Shown one piece after another: positions 53,053-60,924 of a stretch of DNA of 64,000 bases. The notes below the pieces were generated by a model. The model was not told the origin of the DNA. It did not search any database and saw nothing but the letters and a program-made list of their open reading frames with translations. How positions within the stretch are numbered: the first letter of the stretch is position 1; every line of letters begins with the position of its first letter. The DNA is from Atriophallophorus winterbourni (Eukaryota > Platyhelminthes > Trematoda > Plagiorchiida > Microphallidae), in assembly GCA_013407085.1 (NCBI GenBank), contig JACCGJ010000267.1, positions 1 through 64,000 on the forward strand, given 5' to 3'. The position numbers and the translations under genes were made by a program.

Positions 53053-56000
53053 GTATCTATGAAAGCATAAGCCTGATCCAGGCGAATTGCCTCACAGTCA
53101 GAGATTACACGTGGGCTAAGATACTGTCTGGTTGCCCAGGCCTAAACAGATATGAGGGGGCGGATAGAAATGGTAGTGAGACTCCAGCGTGTTTCAGCAT
53201 GCAGCTCACTACTGTTGGCCAATCAATTTAGCACGATGTTAGCCGTACAGCATAGGAATGCTGCACGATTGCATATCCGTGCATACATACATATATGCTC
53301 CCATGCGATTGTCCATATCCCTCCCTGCGTACACACTCATCTTCTTTCTTTCTAGTACCCAGAATGCGCCTTCCTCAACGCGTTCTTGTCCGACTTCCCG
53401 CGTGTCCAGTGCTCCCGTTGTCGGATTACAAGTTTGTCTCGGAGACAGCTGACGACGTGGTCGCCCGTCTGCATTATTTTTGCTTGCCTCTGGGCACGCA
53501 AGCAGCTGCACAGTCTGCTCATGTTTCGGATCAATCTGCAGGCACCACAGTTGCTTCACGGGACGCAGATTCAGGCCCGATGTCATCACGTGATCAAATT
53601 GACGCGTCTTGTTTAGATACCTCGTTAGAAAAATGCCCAGACGGTAGGTTTTCTAGTTGTGTTTTTTGCTGGATGTTTTACCACTCAAAACGTTTAAATT
53701 ATTTTTATTTATTCGAATGGTCTACTTTCATATATTTATATTCGTCATACATCGATTGTGAGTCTCAATTCTCATCTACGACACTGTTTTTGAGAGCTTG
53801 CGTGTATCAGTCTGTCTCAAACCAGACAGCAAATTCTGGCGAGAACTAATTTTTTACGTACACACGCACTTAGCATCTCAATTCAATTGTGTATCATTTG
53901 TACCGAACCTGGGTACTATTGCACTTAGGAGTCCCGCGTTATCGCACATCACACAGTGTCTCTGTTCATCTTTTCCTATTTCCGGTAAGACTTCAACGTG
54001 TACACGTCTTTCCAACGATCAACTTTGCGTCGTATGTTGTATGATGCTCAATCAGCCACTTCTTTACCTTCCATGCCTAGTGTCATTCTCACCAGTAATA
54101 ATCTACAGGCGAGACCTGCCATTCTCTTGTTGATTGGCCACCGGTGAAACACGCTGGAGTCTCACTACCATTTCTATTTCCTCCCTCATGTCTGTCTAGG
54201 CCTGGGCACCCTGACAGTATCTGAGCCCACGTGCTGAAGTCTCTGACTGTGCGGCACTTTGCCTGGATCAGGCTTGTGCTTTCATACATATACATACATT
54301 CTCTTGTGGTGAAATTGCTTTCTATTTTTGGGCCACCTTATAGAATCTCGCATTTTGTTACGATTTGTATGGCTCTAGATAGATAGTTTGATCAACACGC
54401 GCACATTACTCTCTTGGTTGATAGGTAGCGAGTTGCCATTGAAACATGCTGTATGTATGTATGTATGTAAGTATGTATGTATGTATGTATGTAAGTATGT
54501 ATGCATGTATGTATGTATGTGTGAGATCAACTGTCTGATCCAGGCAAAGTACCGCACAGTCCTGCACTCCATATGGATGAAAATTCTTTCTGATTGTGAA
54601 AACCTAGACTCATTATGGAATGAAAATGGTAGTGAGACTCCAGCGTGCTTCCCCATGATGTTCACTACCCGTGGCATTTCAATTCAACATGATTTTAGCT
54701 GAATTATGCATATGTACTGCGTGATTGCACATCTATAAAACACGCTATAGCCTCACTTCGATTGCTGTCTTGACTTTGTCTAAAACCACACATATTCATT
54801 CAGCGGTGTTCTCCTGCATGCAGGTTTCTACTTTCATGCGCTCGAGACCTAAACGGGACGCTCGGTCACCTTTTTCCACTAACATCGATGGAATAATTTG
54901 GTATTACTAATGCTTGTTTACTCACATGTGTCACCATTCACTGCCTTGGATTACACACGAAGCCAATCTACCAGCGCACGGATGTGCAATCGTGCAGCAT
55001 TTCTGTGCTGTACGGCTAACATCGTGCTAAATTGATCGGCCAACGGTAGTGAGCTGCATGCTGGAACAAGCTGGAGTCTCCCTGCCATTTCTATCATCTT
55101 TCTCGTATCTGTCTAGGCCTGGGCAAGCTGACAGTATCTTAGCCCACGTGCAGTCTCTGACTGTGCGGCACTTTGCCTGGATCAGGCTTGTGCTTTCATA
55201 CCATACCATACCATGCCATACCAGCGTTTATGCCAACGCAAGTATTGATCAAAGCGGCACAAGCACAAGCCTGATCCTCAAGCACAGTCATAGACTACAC
55301 ATGAGCTAATAAACTGTCCGATTGTCAAGACCCAATCAGATATGGAAGGAAAAATAGAAATGCGAATGTCAATGAGACTCCAGCGTGTTTCCGCGTGCTG
55401 CTTGCTACCGGTGGCAAATCACTTTAGCGCGGTGTGAGCTACACGGCAAAGCATTACTGCACACTTGCGCACCCATGCACTCAGTGACAATCTTTTAGTA
55501 GCAACGTGCCTGCTAGCTCCATTACCGAGTTTGGTTGCTCGTTTTAATGGCTGTAAGGTTACTTTTCTGCCAGAATTCGTTTTTATGAGGGCACATTGAC
55601 CTTATTCGAACAGCGAACTGTCAGCTGATAGCCTTTAGAGTACTATTGCCGTGTGACCAGTGTACTTAGAGATTCGCCGAGTCTAACAACCACCGCATCA
55701 AGCTCTGCACTATTTCGCTTATTAAGATATCGCTGTCTGTTTCTGGTGTTATTTTCTCGTGGTGAATAATTGGCAAAATTATTCACGAAAAGCTTTTCAA
55801 CGTCAACCAAGGCATTGCTAATGTTTAAAATCAAAAGATGCGAATTTCCTGCATGTGCATAGTTTTTTGTATTGTTTGGTTGACACCAAGAATTCATGCC
55901 TATGTTTCAAACATATAGATAACGATATTGATTGTCTTTTGATGTTTAAGCTTAGTGAGCAAAGGTTTTCCACTATCTTCAGCCTTTAACCACTGGCCTT

Positions 56001-59000
56001 CTGTATATTTAAAAAGGTGTGCGAAGCTCATGCTCTAATCACCGTGGGATAAGTCTCACTCCCATCATTACGAGATTATTAGCGTCCATATGTCCTCGAA
56101 GATTAACATCGCATAGGGAATCACTGATCCGAGAGCAGCAAGCTGGCTTCCGGCCTGGCAGAGGCTGTGTCGACCACATTTTTACTCTTCGACGGATATT
56201 AGAACTGAGGCACACCTATCGACAGCCGACAATAGCCATCTTTTTAGACTTCAAAGGAGCATTTGATTCAGTCGATCGAAATGTCCTGTTTAAGACCTTG
56301 CTGTGCAAAGGCGTTCCGCATAAGTATGTCAACATACTACGTGCACTTTATGCTCATACATCCGGATGCGTTAGGGTTTACAACGAAGTCTCACCCAAAT
56401 TCCACACCAAAAGTGGCGTCCGACAAGGATGCCCGATTTCTCCGTTTTTGTTCAATTTTGTAATTGATGCAATTATGGAGTTGTGCAACGATGGTGCCCC
56501 AGCTTTCGGAGTTCACATAATGCCAGGCGTCAAGCCTCTCGACTTGGATTATGCTGATGACATAGTTCTGCTCTTCGACTCATACACAGATGCACAGGCG
56601 ATACTGAACAAGCTATCTAGTATTGTGCCCGCATTTGGAATGCGTTTTGCGCCCTCTAAGTGCAGTGTTCTTCTGCAGGACATCGACGTATCGAACAACG
56701 CTTTATTACTTGACAATCAGGCGCTTGAAATTGTGGATCGTTTTACGTATCTCGGTAGTTGTATCAATAATTCTGCATCGTTAGATAACGAGGTCTCGGC
56801 ACGCATTTCTAAAGCGACCGTAGCATTCCTCTGGCGTCAGAAAGGACTGTCTCTGTTACTCAAGGGTAGAGTCTATAAATTAACAGTTCGGGCTGCGTTA
56901 CTTTTTGGGTGCGAAACCTGGACCTTATGTAAAGAACACATTCGGCGTCTCCATGTATTTGACAACCGGTGTCTCCGCAGCATTCTAGGAGTTAGCTGTT
57001 ACAATCGTATACGAACCGATGCTCTCCGAAATAAAATGTTCGGTAGTAATGTCGATATAGAGAAGCAGATCAACCTGCATAGGTTTCGCTGGTTGGGCCA
57101 GCGCCGGACCACCGACTTCTGAAACGGATTCACTTTGGGACACCACATGCTGATTGGCGTAAATCTCGGGGTGGCCAAACCGTCACATGACATAGGCAAT
57201 TAAAAAACCTTACCAGTAGCCTTTCCAAAGTCGGCGCAGCGTGTCTTCCTGGCTGGTGTCCCCGCGCTCAGATATCGCAATGGCTAGTTACGCTTCATGA
57301 TATGTCCCGAAACCGTGTTCAATGGCGGTCTTGCACTAAGCATCTTTTTGGAGTGTTTGCTTAACCTTGTATATTGTCAAGCAGAGTGACGAGAAAAGCT
57401 TGTTATAATACATGACAGTGAAAGTCGCAAGGAAGCTGCCATGCTGATGTCGCTCTACTCGTTCACGAAACTTGTTTGAATGCATGTTCCATTCGAGGTG
57501 TAGGCACCTCTACCCCGTTTGTTTGTGCTTACTTTTCTATAGAAGCCGTAGCAATTTAAGTCCCACCCTTCCCCATCTTTTAATATTTTACTTTTTCATG
57601 GTTGTGTGGCAGTTAAAATGATGTGTCTCTCGTTCCAATGTGTCTAGTTTATATTCTATAGGTTCAATAGCTTTTTAGGTCCCGCCCTTCCACATCTATT
57701 TGCAATTTCGTTGTCACGGTCGTATGATTGAGAATCTCTCGGCATTTGCTACCGGTGTAAGGTTGTCCATGGTGATGATGATGATAATCCGTTTATTGTA
57801 ACCTTTGCTCAAAGAAGCCACAATAAAAAGGTAATGTATTATTCAATTTGAAAAAAACTTTGTCATGAGTCTGTTCCATGTAGTTCCTTGTACGAGCCTC
57901 ACGTCAGACTTGTTTCAAATTCTACCCTTGTATGCCATACCCTGTTTGATTCTGACAACATGACTGCCTCACCGAAAATGTTCCATTTCAGATTCTAATG
58001 ACGACTATCCGGATGCCGAACTGATGGACGAGGTCAACCAAACGGTACAGCCAGTAGCACAATGTAAGTAACACCAGAGCAAGCGCCAGGAAATAATTAC
58101 CCGAATGCTTAACACTGCAGACTTTTATATTATTAGTCATTATTGATTTATTAGTGAAAATAACAAAGGCAGACCTTTTCGGCAAAGAGCTTTTACCATC
58201 TCCGACCAAAAGACCGATTATGCGAAAACAATATGGCCGACAAGATAGACCAATCAGAATTGAGAATCTCTTTCCTAACAATCCCTCACCAACCCACTTG
58301 CTCCTGGCCAAGTTTCCCCTATCTTTCTAGGCCTGGGCAACCTGACAGTATCTTAGCCCACGTTCAGTCTCTGGCTGCGTGGCACTTGCCTGGATCAGGC
58401 TTGTGCTTTCATACATTCATACCCGAATGCTTAACACTGAAGACTTTTATACTATTAGTCATTATTGATTTATCAGTCCCAACACTGCGCGTAAAAAGAA
58501 CAAAGGCAGACCTTTTAAGCAAAGAGCTTTTACCATCTCCGACCAAAAGACCGATTAGGCTGCTGATCGTCTGTATTTATACTCTGTTTCTGTCGAAAAC
58601 AAATGGCCGACAAAATAGACCAATCAGAATTGGTAATCAGTAATGCAAAGGCTTACAACGGATATAATGCGTTTTTGGTTGAAATAATGATCTTTTCCTA
58701 ATGAACTTTTCGTTACTTGCTTCTGGCCAAGTTTTTAATTGTTATTCGAAAGAAACCATGGTGTGTTTTACGGCAACGTTAACTAAGTGATTATTTTCAA
58801 ATTCATCCTTTGGCGGTTTTGTTCTTCACGCCCTTATTGCTTTCTATACTCGATTAACAATTATCGCAAGCCTGTTCGCCTCATCTAATTTAGATGCTGT
58901 TCTCTGCCACGAGTATTCATTATCGGTCATATAATTTTTTCTGTCCTGTGTTGAATAATTATTCATGTGCTCAACGCATTGCACAAATGTCCACGTTTTA

Positions 59001-60041
59001 TAGTTACTCTTAAAAATACTAAACTGTTGGTTTTGCAAGCGATTCCTGATACCTTAAACTTTGAGGTTTTTACACAGCGTTCCGGTAATACCATCATAAA
59101 CCCGTTTACTTTACTTTTGTGCGACTATCTCCTCCTGGAGGATGAGTCGGCTTCAATGAAGGTTCTTGGGGATTTGAATACAAAGCGGCGTCTTCAGCAC
59201 CACTCGGCGTTTGTTCGAGTCAGCTTCTCTAGCCTTTGCACAACCAAGTGTGACCTGCAAGGCAGCAGGGAGTTGCCAGAAAGAGGTGGTCTACCAGACA
59301 CTGTTCCAGGTTTTTCCTCAGGGTTTTCTCCCGAAGCCTTTCCCGCGATCGGGTATCCCGCAAGGCAGCGGAGGTTTAAAATCAGGGGTTTCCATCCCTT
59401 AGATGAAATGCCCTCCCGGGCTAACGAGTTACATCTGCGCGAAGCAAACTGGTTTTCAGGCGCCAGTCACTAGCCTTCGCCCCTTCTCCTGTTGGTAGAA
59501 GCAGTTCCGCCGGACTCGGGGAGCCATTCATGCAGGCCAGAAGCTGGACTTGGTTGTCAGAGGCTATTTGAGACGCATGCCATATGGGAGCATTTTATAA
59601 ACAGTGGGAGCTTATCCCCACTGCCACCCCCGGCTATGACAACTTTTGGAGTTGGTAGGCCTTTCAGGAGGAAATTTCGGTCGTGCAGTGGCTAATTGCC
59701 CTGGAAGTATCCACAATGTGCAAGTTGTGCGACGATCTAGCAATAGCCATTAAATCTTGGGGTCATCTTGAAGTACCCACATTCTCTAGAACTCGTTAGA
59801 ATTTGATATGAGTTTTCATATCCCCCTACACATTCGCAATGTATGCTAGAAACGTCCCTATACTCACCTACAATTCCCTCTTTCGAAAGCTATTCTCTTT
59901 ACGTCATCTTGATCTCTTCTCCTCCTTGCAGTCATCTCGTTTTCGAATCCCGTCTTCCGTTTGCTCACGGTTGCTGTCCTGCTCGGTGCCGTGCTCATCT
60001 CCTGGTACCTTTATTCCGCCCGGCTTCCAACAATCAGTTGA
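43825..60041 (+). CDS. ODR4: ODR4 (odr-4) homologue, multi-exon host gene, one exon missing
   Basis: ODR4 proteins are tail-anchored membrane proteins. In C. elegans ODR-4 is needed for chemoreceptor GPCR trafficking, and in animals it partners the UFM1 protease UFSP2. Joined exons give an N-terminus like the family's (YEKDFAQRF...HCGILLSG), the diagnostic DEKWVTAHC..LIRMIPGG, a NSKKFSC.VFD block, a Ser/Gly/Lys-rich insert, VNRLVVSGHIPGIAF, then LPQRVLVRLP...DYKF and a final exon with LLTVAVLLGAVLISWYLY as the membrane anchor. All junctions obey GT-AG and phase agrees except across a missing exon between 47531 and 53355, which includes the N gap. About 520 residues are visible against about 450 in human; the excess lies in the exon-6 insert and the acidic C-terminal linker. 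Homology is from recalled family pattern, not a search. Confidence 0.9.
43949..44188 (+). CDS. ODR4: ODR4 exon 2 (80 codons)
   Basis: Encodes LINDAEHLLLPIELPPKQE, a polar linker, then DEKWVTAHCKNLIRMIPGG and GIFLVASSSDFNSSMEHVKK. This is the most diagnostic part of the ODR4 family. Phase 0 at both ends. The next intron is 36 nt (44189-44224). Confidence 0.9.
44225..44325 (+). CDS. ODR4: ODR4 exon 3 (101 nt)
   Basis: Encodes ILTSLPKHESAV...RILLLVDPNSKK. Ends in phase 2 at AA|GTATAC. The next intron is 34 nt (44326-44359). Confidence 0.85.
44360..44396 (+). CDS. ODR4: ODR4 exon 4 (37 nt)
   Basis: Completes the split Lys codon and encodes FSCQVFDTTSVN. The family has a comparable KKIFC..YD block. 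The donor is AAT|GTAAGC. The next intron is only 29 nt (44397-44425). Confidence 0.85.
44426..44566 (+). CDS. ODR4: ODR4 exon 5 (47 codons)
   Basis: Encodes QAQFHSVPIKQRQFLDYFRA, then INLSLETVLPADRKKEEILL to KLQ. Phase 0 at both ends; donor CAG|GTATAC. Confidence 0.85.
44760..44905 (-). repeat. SINE-like repeat P fragment with TATG tail
   Basis: Begins in GTATGTATATGTATG (the tail, inverted), then AAGCACAAGCCTGATCCAGG and ACTGTCAGGTTGCC. The 5' part of P is decayed. Confidence 0.75.
45287..45440 (+). repeat. Short interspersed repeat Q, copy 2
   Basis: Matches 52448-52580 closely: GAATGCCACTGTTGCTTAAG versus GTATGCCACTGTTATATAGC, and ACGATGTTCAAACACAGAAT versus ACGATGTTCAGACACAGAAT. Confidence 0.7.
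45830..46110 (-). repeat. Repeat J, diverged inverted copy
   Basis: The reverse complement aligns with 51425-51560: GCCACTCATATAGACAAGAA followed by GCTGCACTTGGTTGGCAGAA and GCTGTTTGAGATAGAAGC. Confidence 0.5.
46560..46755 (+). repeat. SINE-like repeat P, old diverged copy
   Basis: GGATGTGCAATCTTGCAG, then TTGTCTCAGCTTGGACATCC and GACACTATTT correspond to P segments in order, with many substitutions. Confidence 0.5.
46817..47122 (+). CDS. ODR4: ODR4 exon 6 (102 codons)
   Basis: Starts TAVKPYMESLLTDAKLLIDG, which continues the KLQ end of exon 5 in phase 0. It then has a Ser- and Lys-rich insert (KKTGKKKGGGHRRSKSG) likely disordered, and ends EKTFFWAPVELVIFGPQ. Donor CAG|GTTAGT; the next intron is 94 nt. 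Confidence 0.9.
47217..47390 (+). CDS. ODR4: ODR4 exon 7 (58 codons)
   Basis: Acceptor AATTAG at 47216. Encodes a Ser/Gly/Asp-rich stretch, then VPVNRLVVSGHIPGIAFLPS and NTTVQKLFQ. The family has a SGSVNLKGAV..R.YI...KPKV.DAVQ block here. Donor CAA|GTGAGT; phase 0 at both ends. Confidence 0.85.
47514..47530 (+). CDS. ODR4: Possible ODR4 17-nt microexon
   Basis: A pyrimidine-rich tract and CATAG precede 47514. GCAGCCTCAAATCGGTA is followed by a consensus GTAAGT. It would add AASNR plus a split codon after LFQ, which fits the QAVKR-like continuation in other ODR4 proteins. It rests on splice signals and a short match only. Confidence 0.35.
47735..48610 (+). mobile_element. RTE LINE 3' end, split by a P insertion
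   Basis: 47760-48140 matches 57130-57545 (CCCGATTGGCGCAAATCTCG, TGTTCAGTGGCTGTCTTGCA). 48490-48605 resumes at the equivalent point and ends near a decayed TGATGATTTTGAT tail. The repeat P with its microsatellite tail (48143-48485) lies between. Confidence 0.75.
48143..48485 (-). repeat. SINE-like repeat P with long (TATG)n tail
   Basis: A TATG microsatellite of about 110 bp (48143-48253) is the inverted ATAC tail. Full-length P follows: AAGCACAAGCCTAATCCAGG through AATCAATATAGGACGGTGTT to the reverse complement of the 5' end near 48480. An ORF of repeating Y-V-C-M here is only the microsatellite. Confidence 0.85.
48751..49184 (-). pseudogene. Unclassified broken coding-like segment
   Basis: Two overlapping minus-strand readings look like one protein with a frameshift. 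The upstream frame has HMSCSTCKKLFAGRFYGAIQ and RDGETNGQKIPEFQDTESG. The downstream frame ends VIRCELPEEMILIKLPRL. The CxxC pair and the charged composition look protein-like and unlike the AT-rich surroundings. I do not recognise the family. It is antisense to ODR4 inside its intron, so it is either part of an unlisted mobile element or a nested gene remnant. Confidence 0.35.
49378..49618. repeat. (GATA)n microsatellite running into the gap
   Basis: A TAGATAGATA array of at least 240 bp with two identical interruptions (GATCGTT at 49477-49483 and 49553-49559, 76 bp apart). It abuts the assembly gap, which it probably caused. Confidence 0.95.
49619..50618. other. Assembly gap, 1,000 N
   Basis: Exactly 1,000 unknown bases, a round placeholder size; the true length is unknown. 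Confidence 1.
50755..50815 (+). repeat. P-repeat 5' fragment
   Basis: GCACGGATGTGCAATCGTGC then AGCATTTATGTGCTG, ending at a short ATGATGATGATC run. Confidence 0.5.
51008..51560 (+). repeat. Interspersed repeat J, copy 1
   Basis: About 550 bp, roughly 95% identical to 59106-59650. Shared landmarks: TTACTTTTGTGCGA, TCTCCTCCTGGAGGATGAGT, AAGCGGCGTC, CCCGCGATCGGGTATCCC, GGGAGCATTTTATAAACAGT and CTATGACAAC.TTTGGAG at the end. Small ORFs are not conserved in frame between copies, so it appears non-coding. Confidence 0.85.
51855..51945 (+). repeat. Repeat J 5' fragment
   Basis: TTTGTGCGACTATCTCCTGC then TGGAGGATGAGTCGGCTTCA and ACAAAGCGGCGTCCCCA. Only the first 90 bp of J. Confidence 0.8.
52170..52420 (+). 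repeat. SINE-like repeat P with (ATAC)n tail
   Basis: TGGATGTGCAATTGTGTAGT, TTGATTGGCCACCGGTATTG, GGGTAACCTGACA, CTGGATCAGGCTTGTGCTTC, then CATGCATACATACATACATA. Confidence 0.8.
52424..52965 (+). mobile_element. RTE LINE 3' end carrying nested repeat Q
   Basis: TTAAAAACCCTTACTAGTAAC then repeat Q (about 52439-52570), then TACTAGTAACCTTTCCAAAG and the RTE 3' end as at 57200-57610. TACTAGTAAC flanks Q on both sides as a target-site duplication. Confidence 0.8.
52965..53290 (-). repeat. SINE-like repeat P with (CATA)n microsatellite
   Basis: A CATACATACATA array (52965-53047) is followed by GAAAGCATAAGCCTGATCCA and the inverted body of P to TTGCATATCCGTGCATACAT near 53290. Confidence 0.85.
53356..53643 (+). 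CDS. ODR4: ODR4 exon 9 (288 nt; numbered counting the microexon)
   Basis: The acceptor is TTTCTTTCTAG with a good pyrimidine tract. It needs one base from the preceding exon, then reads PRMRLPQRVLVRLPACPVLP and SDYKFVSETADDVVARLHYF, matching the family's LP.RVFVPLPGS...DYKFD.ESAE block. The rest (QSAHVSDQSAGTT...LDTSLEKCPD) is a polar linker like the Ser/Asp-rich C-terminal part of ODR4. It ends in phase 1 at G|GTAGGT. Confidence 0.9.
54130..54300 (+). repeat. SINE-like repeat P, partial
   Basis: TTGATTGGCCACCGGTGAAA (internal deletion before ACACGCTGGAGTCTCACTAC), GCCTGGGCACCCTGACAGTA, GGATCAGGCTTGTGCTTTCA and a CATACATATACATAC tail. Confidence 0.8.
54445..54740 (-). repeat. SINE-like repeat P, diverged, with (TATG)n tail
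   Basis: TATGTATGTATGTAAGTATG array, then TGATCCAGGCAAAGTACCGC and CACAGTCC, diverged middle, TGAGACTCCAGCGTGCTTCC, ending near GATTGCACATCTAT. Confidence 0.75.
54972..55215 (+). repeat. SINE-like repeat P
   Basis: CAGCGCACGGATGTGCAATC to GGATCAGGCTTGTGCTTTCA and a CATACCATACCATACCATG tail. The tail unit here is CATAC-type (5 nt) instead of ATAC. Confidence 0.85.
55255..55480 (-). repeat. SINE-like repeat P, diverged
   Basis: GCACAAGCCTGATC, CACAGTCATAGACTACACAT, AATGAGACTCCAGCGTGTTT, CTTGCTACCGGTGGC and TTGCGCACCCATGCA follow the order of inverted P with many changes. Confidence 0.65.
56000..57790 (+). mobile_element. RTE/SR2-like LINE, 5' truncated
   Basis: RT domain, C-terminal domain and 3' UTR ending in a GGTGATGATGATGATAATCC tail. 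It is the longest RTE copy in the window and the reference for three shorter 3' ends. The 3' UTR contains a partial internal duplication (57540-57610 and 57655-57735 both read TATAG...TTTAAGT/TTTAGGTCCC.CCCTTCC). The 5' end is cut before the endonuclease. Confidence 0.85.
56019..57365 (+). pseudogene. RTE-type reverse transcriptase, truncated, one frameshift
   Basis: An open reading of 367 codons from 56019 (first ATG; the true ORF is truncated upstream) to a TGA at 57120-57122. Motifs: NHRGISLTPI, EQQAGFRPGRGCVDHIF, IFLDFKGAFDSVDR (motif A), SGVRQGCPISPFLFNF (motif B) and LDYADDIVLL (motif C), all catalytic residues kept. It continues with FTYLGS, GCETWTL, LRSILGVS and INLHRFRWLGQ. After 57117 a second frame carries the expected C-terminus: ADWRKSRGGQTVT, KVGAACLPGWCPR, NRVQWRSC, to a stop near 57365. 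The RVRQGC/YADDIVL wording places it with RTE elements, not the CR1-like families. It is the best-preserved RT in the window but lacks an endonuclease. Confidence 0.9.
57992..58063 (+). CDS. ODR4: ODR4 exon 10 (72 nt)
   Basis: Acceptor CCATTTCAG. With the G from the previous exon it reads DSNDDYPDAELMDEVNQTVQ PVAQ, an acidic linker before the membrane anchor. Ends phase 1 at T|GTAAGT, a consensus donor. Confidence 0.8.
58090..58745 (+). repeat. Local direct duplication in the last ODR4 intron
   Basis: 58097-58265 and 58424-58636 share CCCGAATGCTTAACACTG.AG, AACAAAGGCAGACCTTTT, GAGCTTTTACCATCTCCGAC and ACCAATCAGAATTG. 58297-58310 matches 58730-58743. The second unit is longer internally. A P fragment lies between them. 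Confidence 0.75.
58318..58422 (+). repeat. P-repeat 3' half
   Basis: TCTTTCTAGGCCTGGGCAAC through TAGCCCACGTTCAGTCTCTG to GCTTGTGCTTTCATACATTC. Confidence 0.8.
59106..59650 (+). repeat. Interspersed repeat J, copy 2
   Basis: Near-identical partner of 51008-51560. The match ends at TATGACAAC.TTTGGAG in both copies, marking the 3' boundary of the repeat. Confidence 0.85.
59651..59931 (+). other. End of last ODR4 intron
   Basis: No feature apart from a strong pyrimidine tract (CTCTTCTCCTCCTTGCAG) at 59914-59931. Confidence 0.5.
59932..60041 (+). CDS. ODR4: ODR4 terminal exon with membrane anchor
   Basis: With one base from exon 10 it reads FISFSNPVFRLLTVAVLLGA then VLISWYLYSARLPTIS and TGA at 60039-60041. 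The 20-residue hydrophobic helix followed by a very short tail is the tail anchor that ends ODR4 proteins (human ends with a similar hydrophobic stretch). The phase fits exactly. Longer ORFs in other frames over this exon are shadows. Confidence 0.9.
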
Positions 60042-60310
60042 CCTGTTCTGGCCAACACTCCTCCGTACGATCACACTCTGCTGGTGGTGATCTCCGTGTA
60101 TACAGTCATGCACCTCACACACCCCCGGAGGGCACTTTCCCATTTTCCTTAGCTCCTCCTTCTTTGATTCTTCTAAGTTATTGTTGTTATTATATTTTTT
60201 CATTTTATTCCAGTCTACTTCTATTCGGAACAACAAATTTGTTTTTTTTTCTCGATTTGTGGCATAGTGTATTCAATCTGTGTGAATAAAACCGCTTTGC
60301 TATGTGAAGG
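60042..60310 (+). terminator. ODR4 3' UTR with polyadenylation signal
   Basis: AATAAA at 60285-60290 lies 244 nt after the stop and is followed by a GT/T-rich stretch (TTTGTGTTTTGTTTTTGTTT from about 60310), a typical poly(A) site arrangement. Confidence 0.65.
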
Positions 60311-60469
60311 TTTGTGTTTTGTTTTTGTTTTTTCCTTTGTTTCATTTTGTTTTGTGTGGTAGGTGTGTTTGTACGTAGACACCGTGTATGCCTGTGGTTT
60401 TGGGGAGTGACTTGTTTTATACGCAGCCATTCCATCGATCCTTAGCCTTGTGATCTTATTATTCGTTTT

Positions 60470-60645
60470 TGGCCAATCAGCTTCTTCCATGTGCAGCCCT
60501 GTCGCCTCCGTGTGAACCAATCGAGCTTAACGCCCGATTCGTGTGTGTCCACGTAGTTTAACCTGATTGGCTGTTTGATCATCGGTGGAGGCTGCGCACT
60601 TTTTCTCGCTATTCCTATTGGCTGACACTTTAAATATTAAATGAA
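60470..60645. promoter_or_regulatory. Cluster of four CCAAT boxes
   Basis: CCAAT at 60473-60477 and 60517-60521, ATTGG at 60566-60570 and 60617-60621, spaced 44-51 bp. A TTTAAATATTAAAT stretch follows at 60630. It looks like an NF-Y-type promoter, possibly for a gene beyond the fragments seen here. No gene start could be assigned. Confidence 0.35.
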
Positions 60646-60774
60646 TTGATTTTGAACAGAATGCTACTTGTAAGCCGCTGGTGTTTGATTATAAGATCAC
60701 AATTTGATTTCAGACTAAACGCTCAATTCGATTACAAATGACTAATGTTTTCTGCTCACTGATAAGTTTGAGAT

Positions 60775-60920
60775 ATGTGTGCACGTTGCGCAATTGTGCA
60801 AGATTTCGATATTGTACAGGTAAACCAGTGTGAGAAATAGATTTGCAAATACAGAGCTACATACGGATGCACGCTGGTGTCTCACTGCCTCTGACTGCGC
60901 GGCACATTGTCGGGATCTGT
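60775..60920 (+). repeat. P-repeat, diverged and deleted
   Basis: GTGTGCACGTTGCGCAATTG then GATATTGTACAGGTAA, GCTGGTGTCTCACTGCC, TCTGACTGCGCGGCAC and TGTCGGGATCTG follow P order with the middle missing. Confidence 0.5.
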
Positions 60921-60924
60921 TGAC

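Larger units (their letters stand above)
47531..53355 (+). other. ODR4 intron region with missing exon and assembly gap
   Basis: No exon for the expected block between the QAVKRD region and LPxRVxVxLP could be found. It must start in phase 0 (or 2 after the microexon) and end in phase 1. The region holds RTE 3' ends, P, J and Q repeats, microsatellites and the 1,000-N gap. Confidence 0.6.
53644..57991 (+). other. ODR4 intron of 4,348 nt with repeats
   Basis: Contains P copies (54130-54300 plus, 54445-54740 minus, 54972-55215 plus, 55255-55480 minus) and a 5'-truncated RTE LINE (56000-57790). The stretch 55490-55990 holds nothing recognisable. Confidence 0.75.

Noticed and set aside
54725..54910. 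Possible extra ODR4 exon after TGCATGCAG near 54822
   Set aside because: The splice phases of exons 9 and 10 already join correctly (G plus AT) and this reading shows no similarity.
59843..60289. A 148-codon plus-strand ORF and an overlapping 110-codon minus ORF
   Set aside because: They overlap the ODR4 terminal exon in other frames, have no domain, and span the intron-exon boundary and 3' UTR; the exon reading explains the conserved content.
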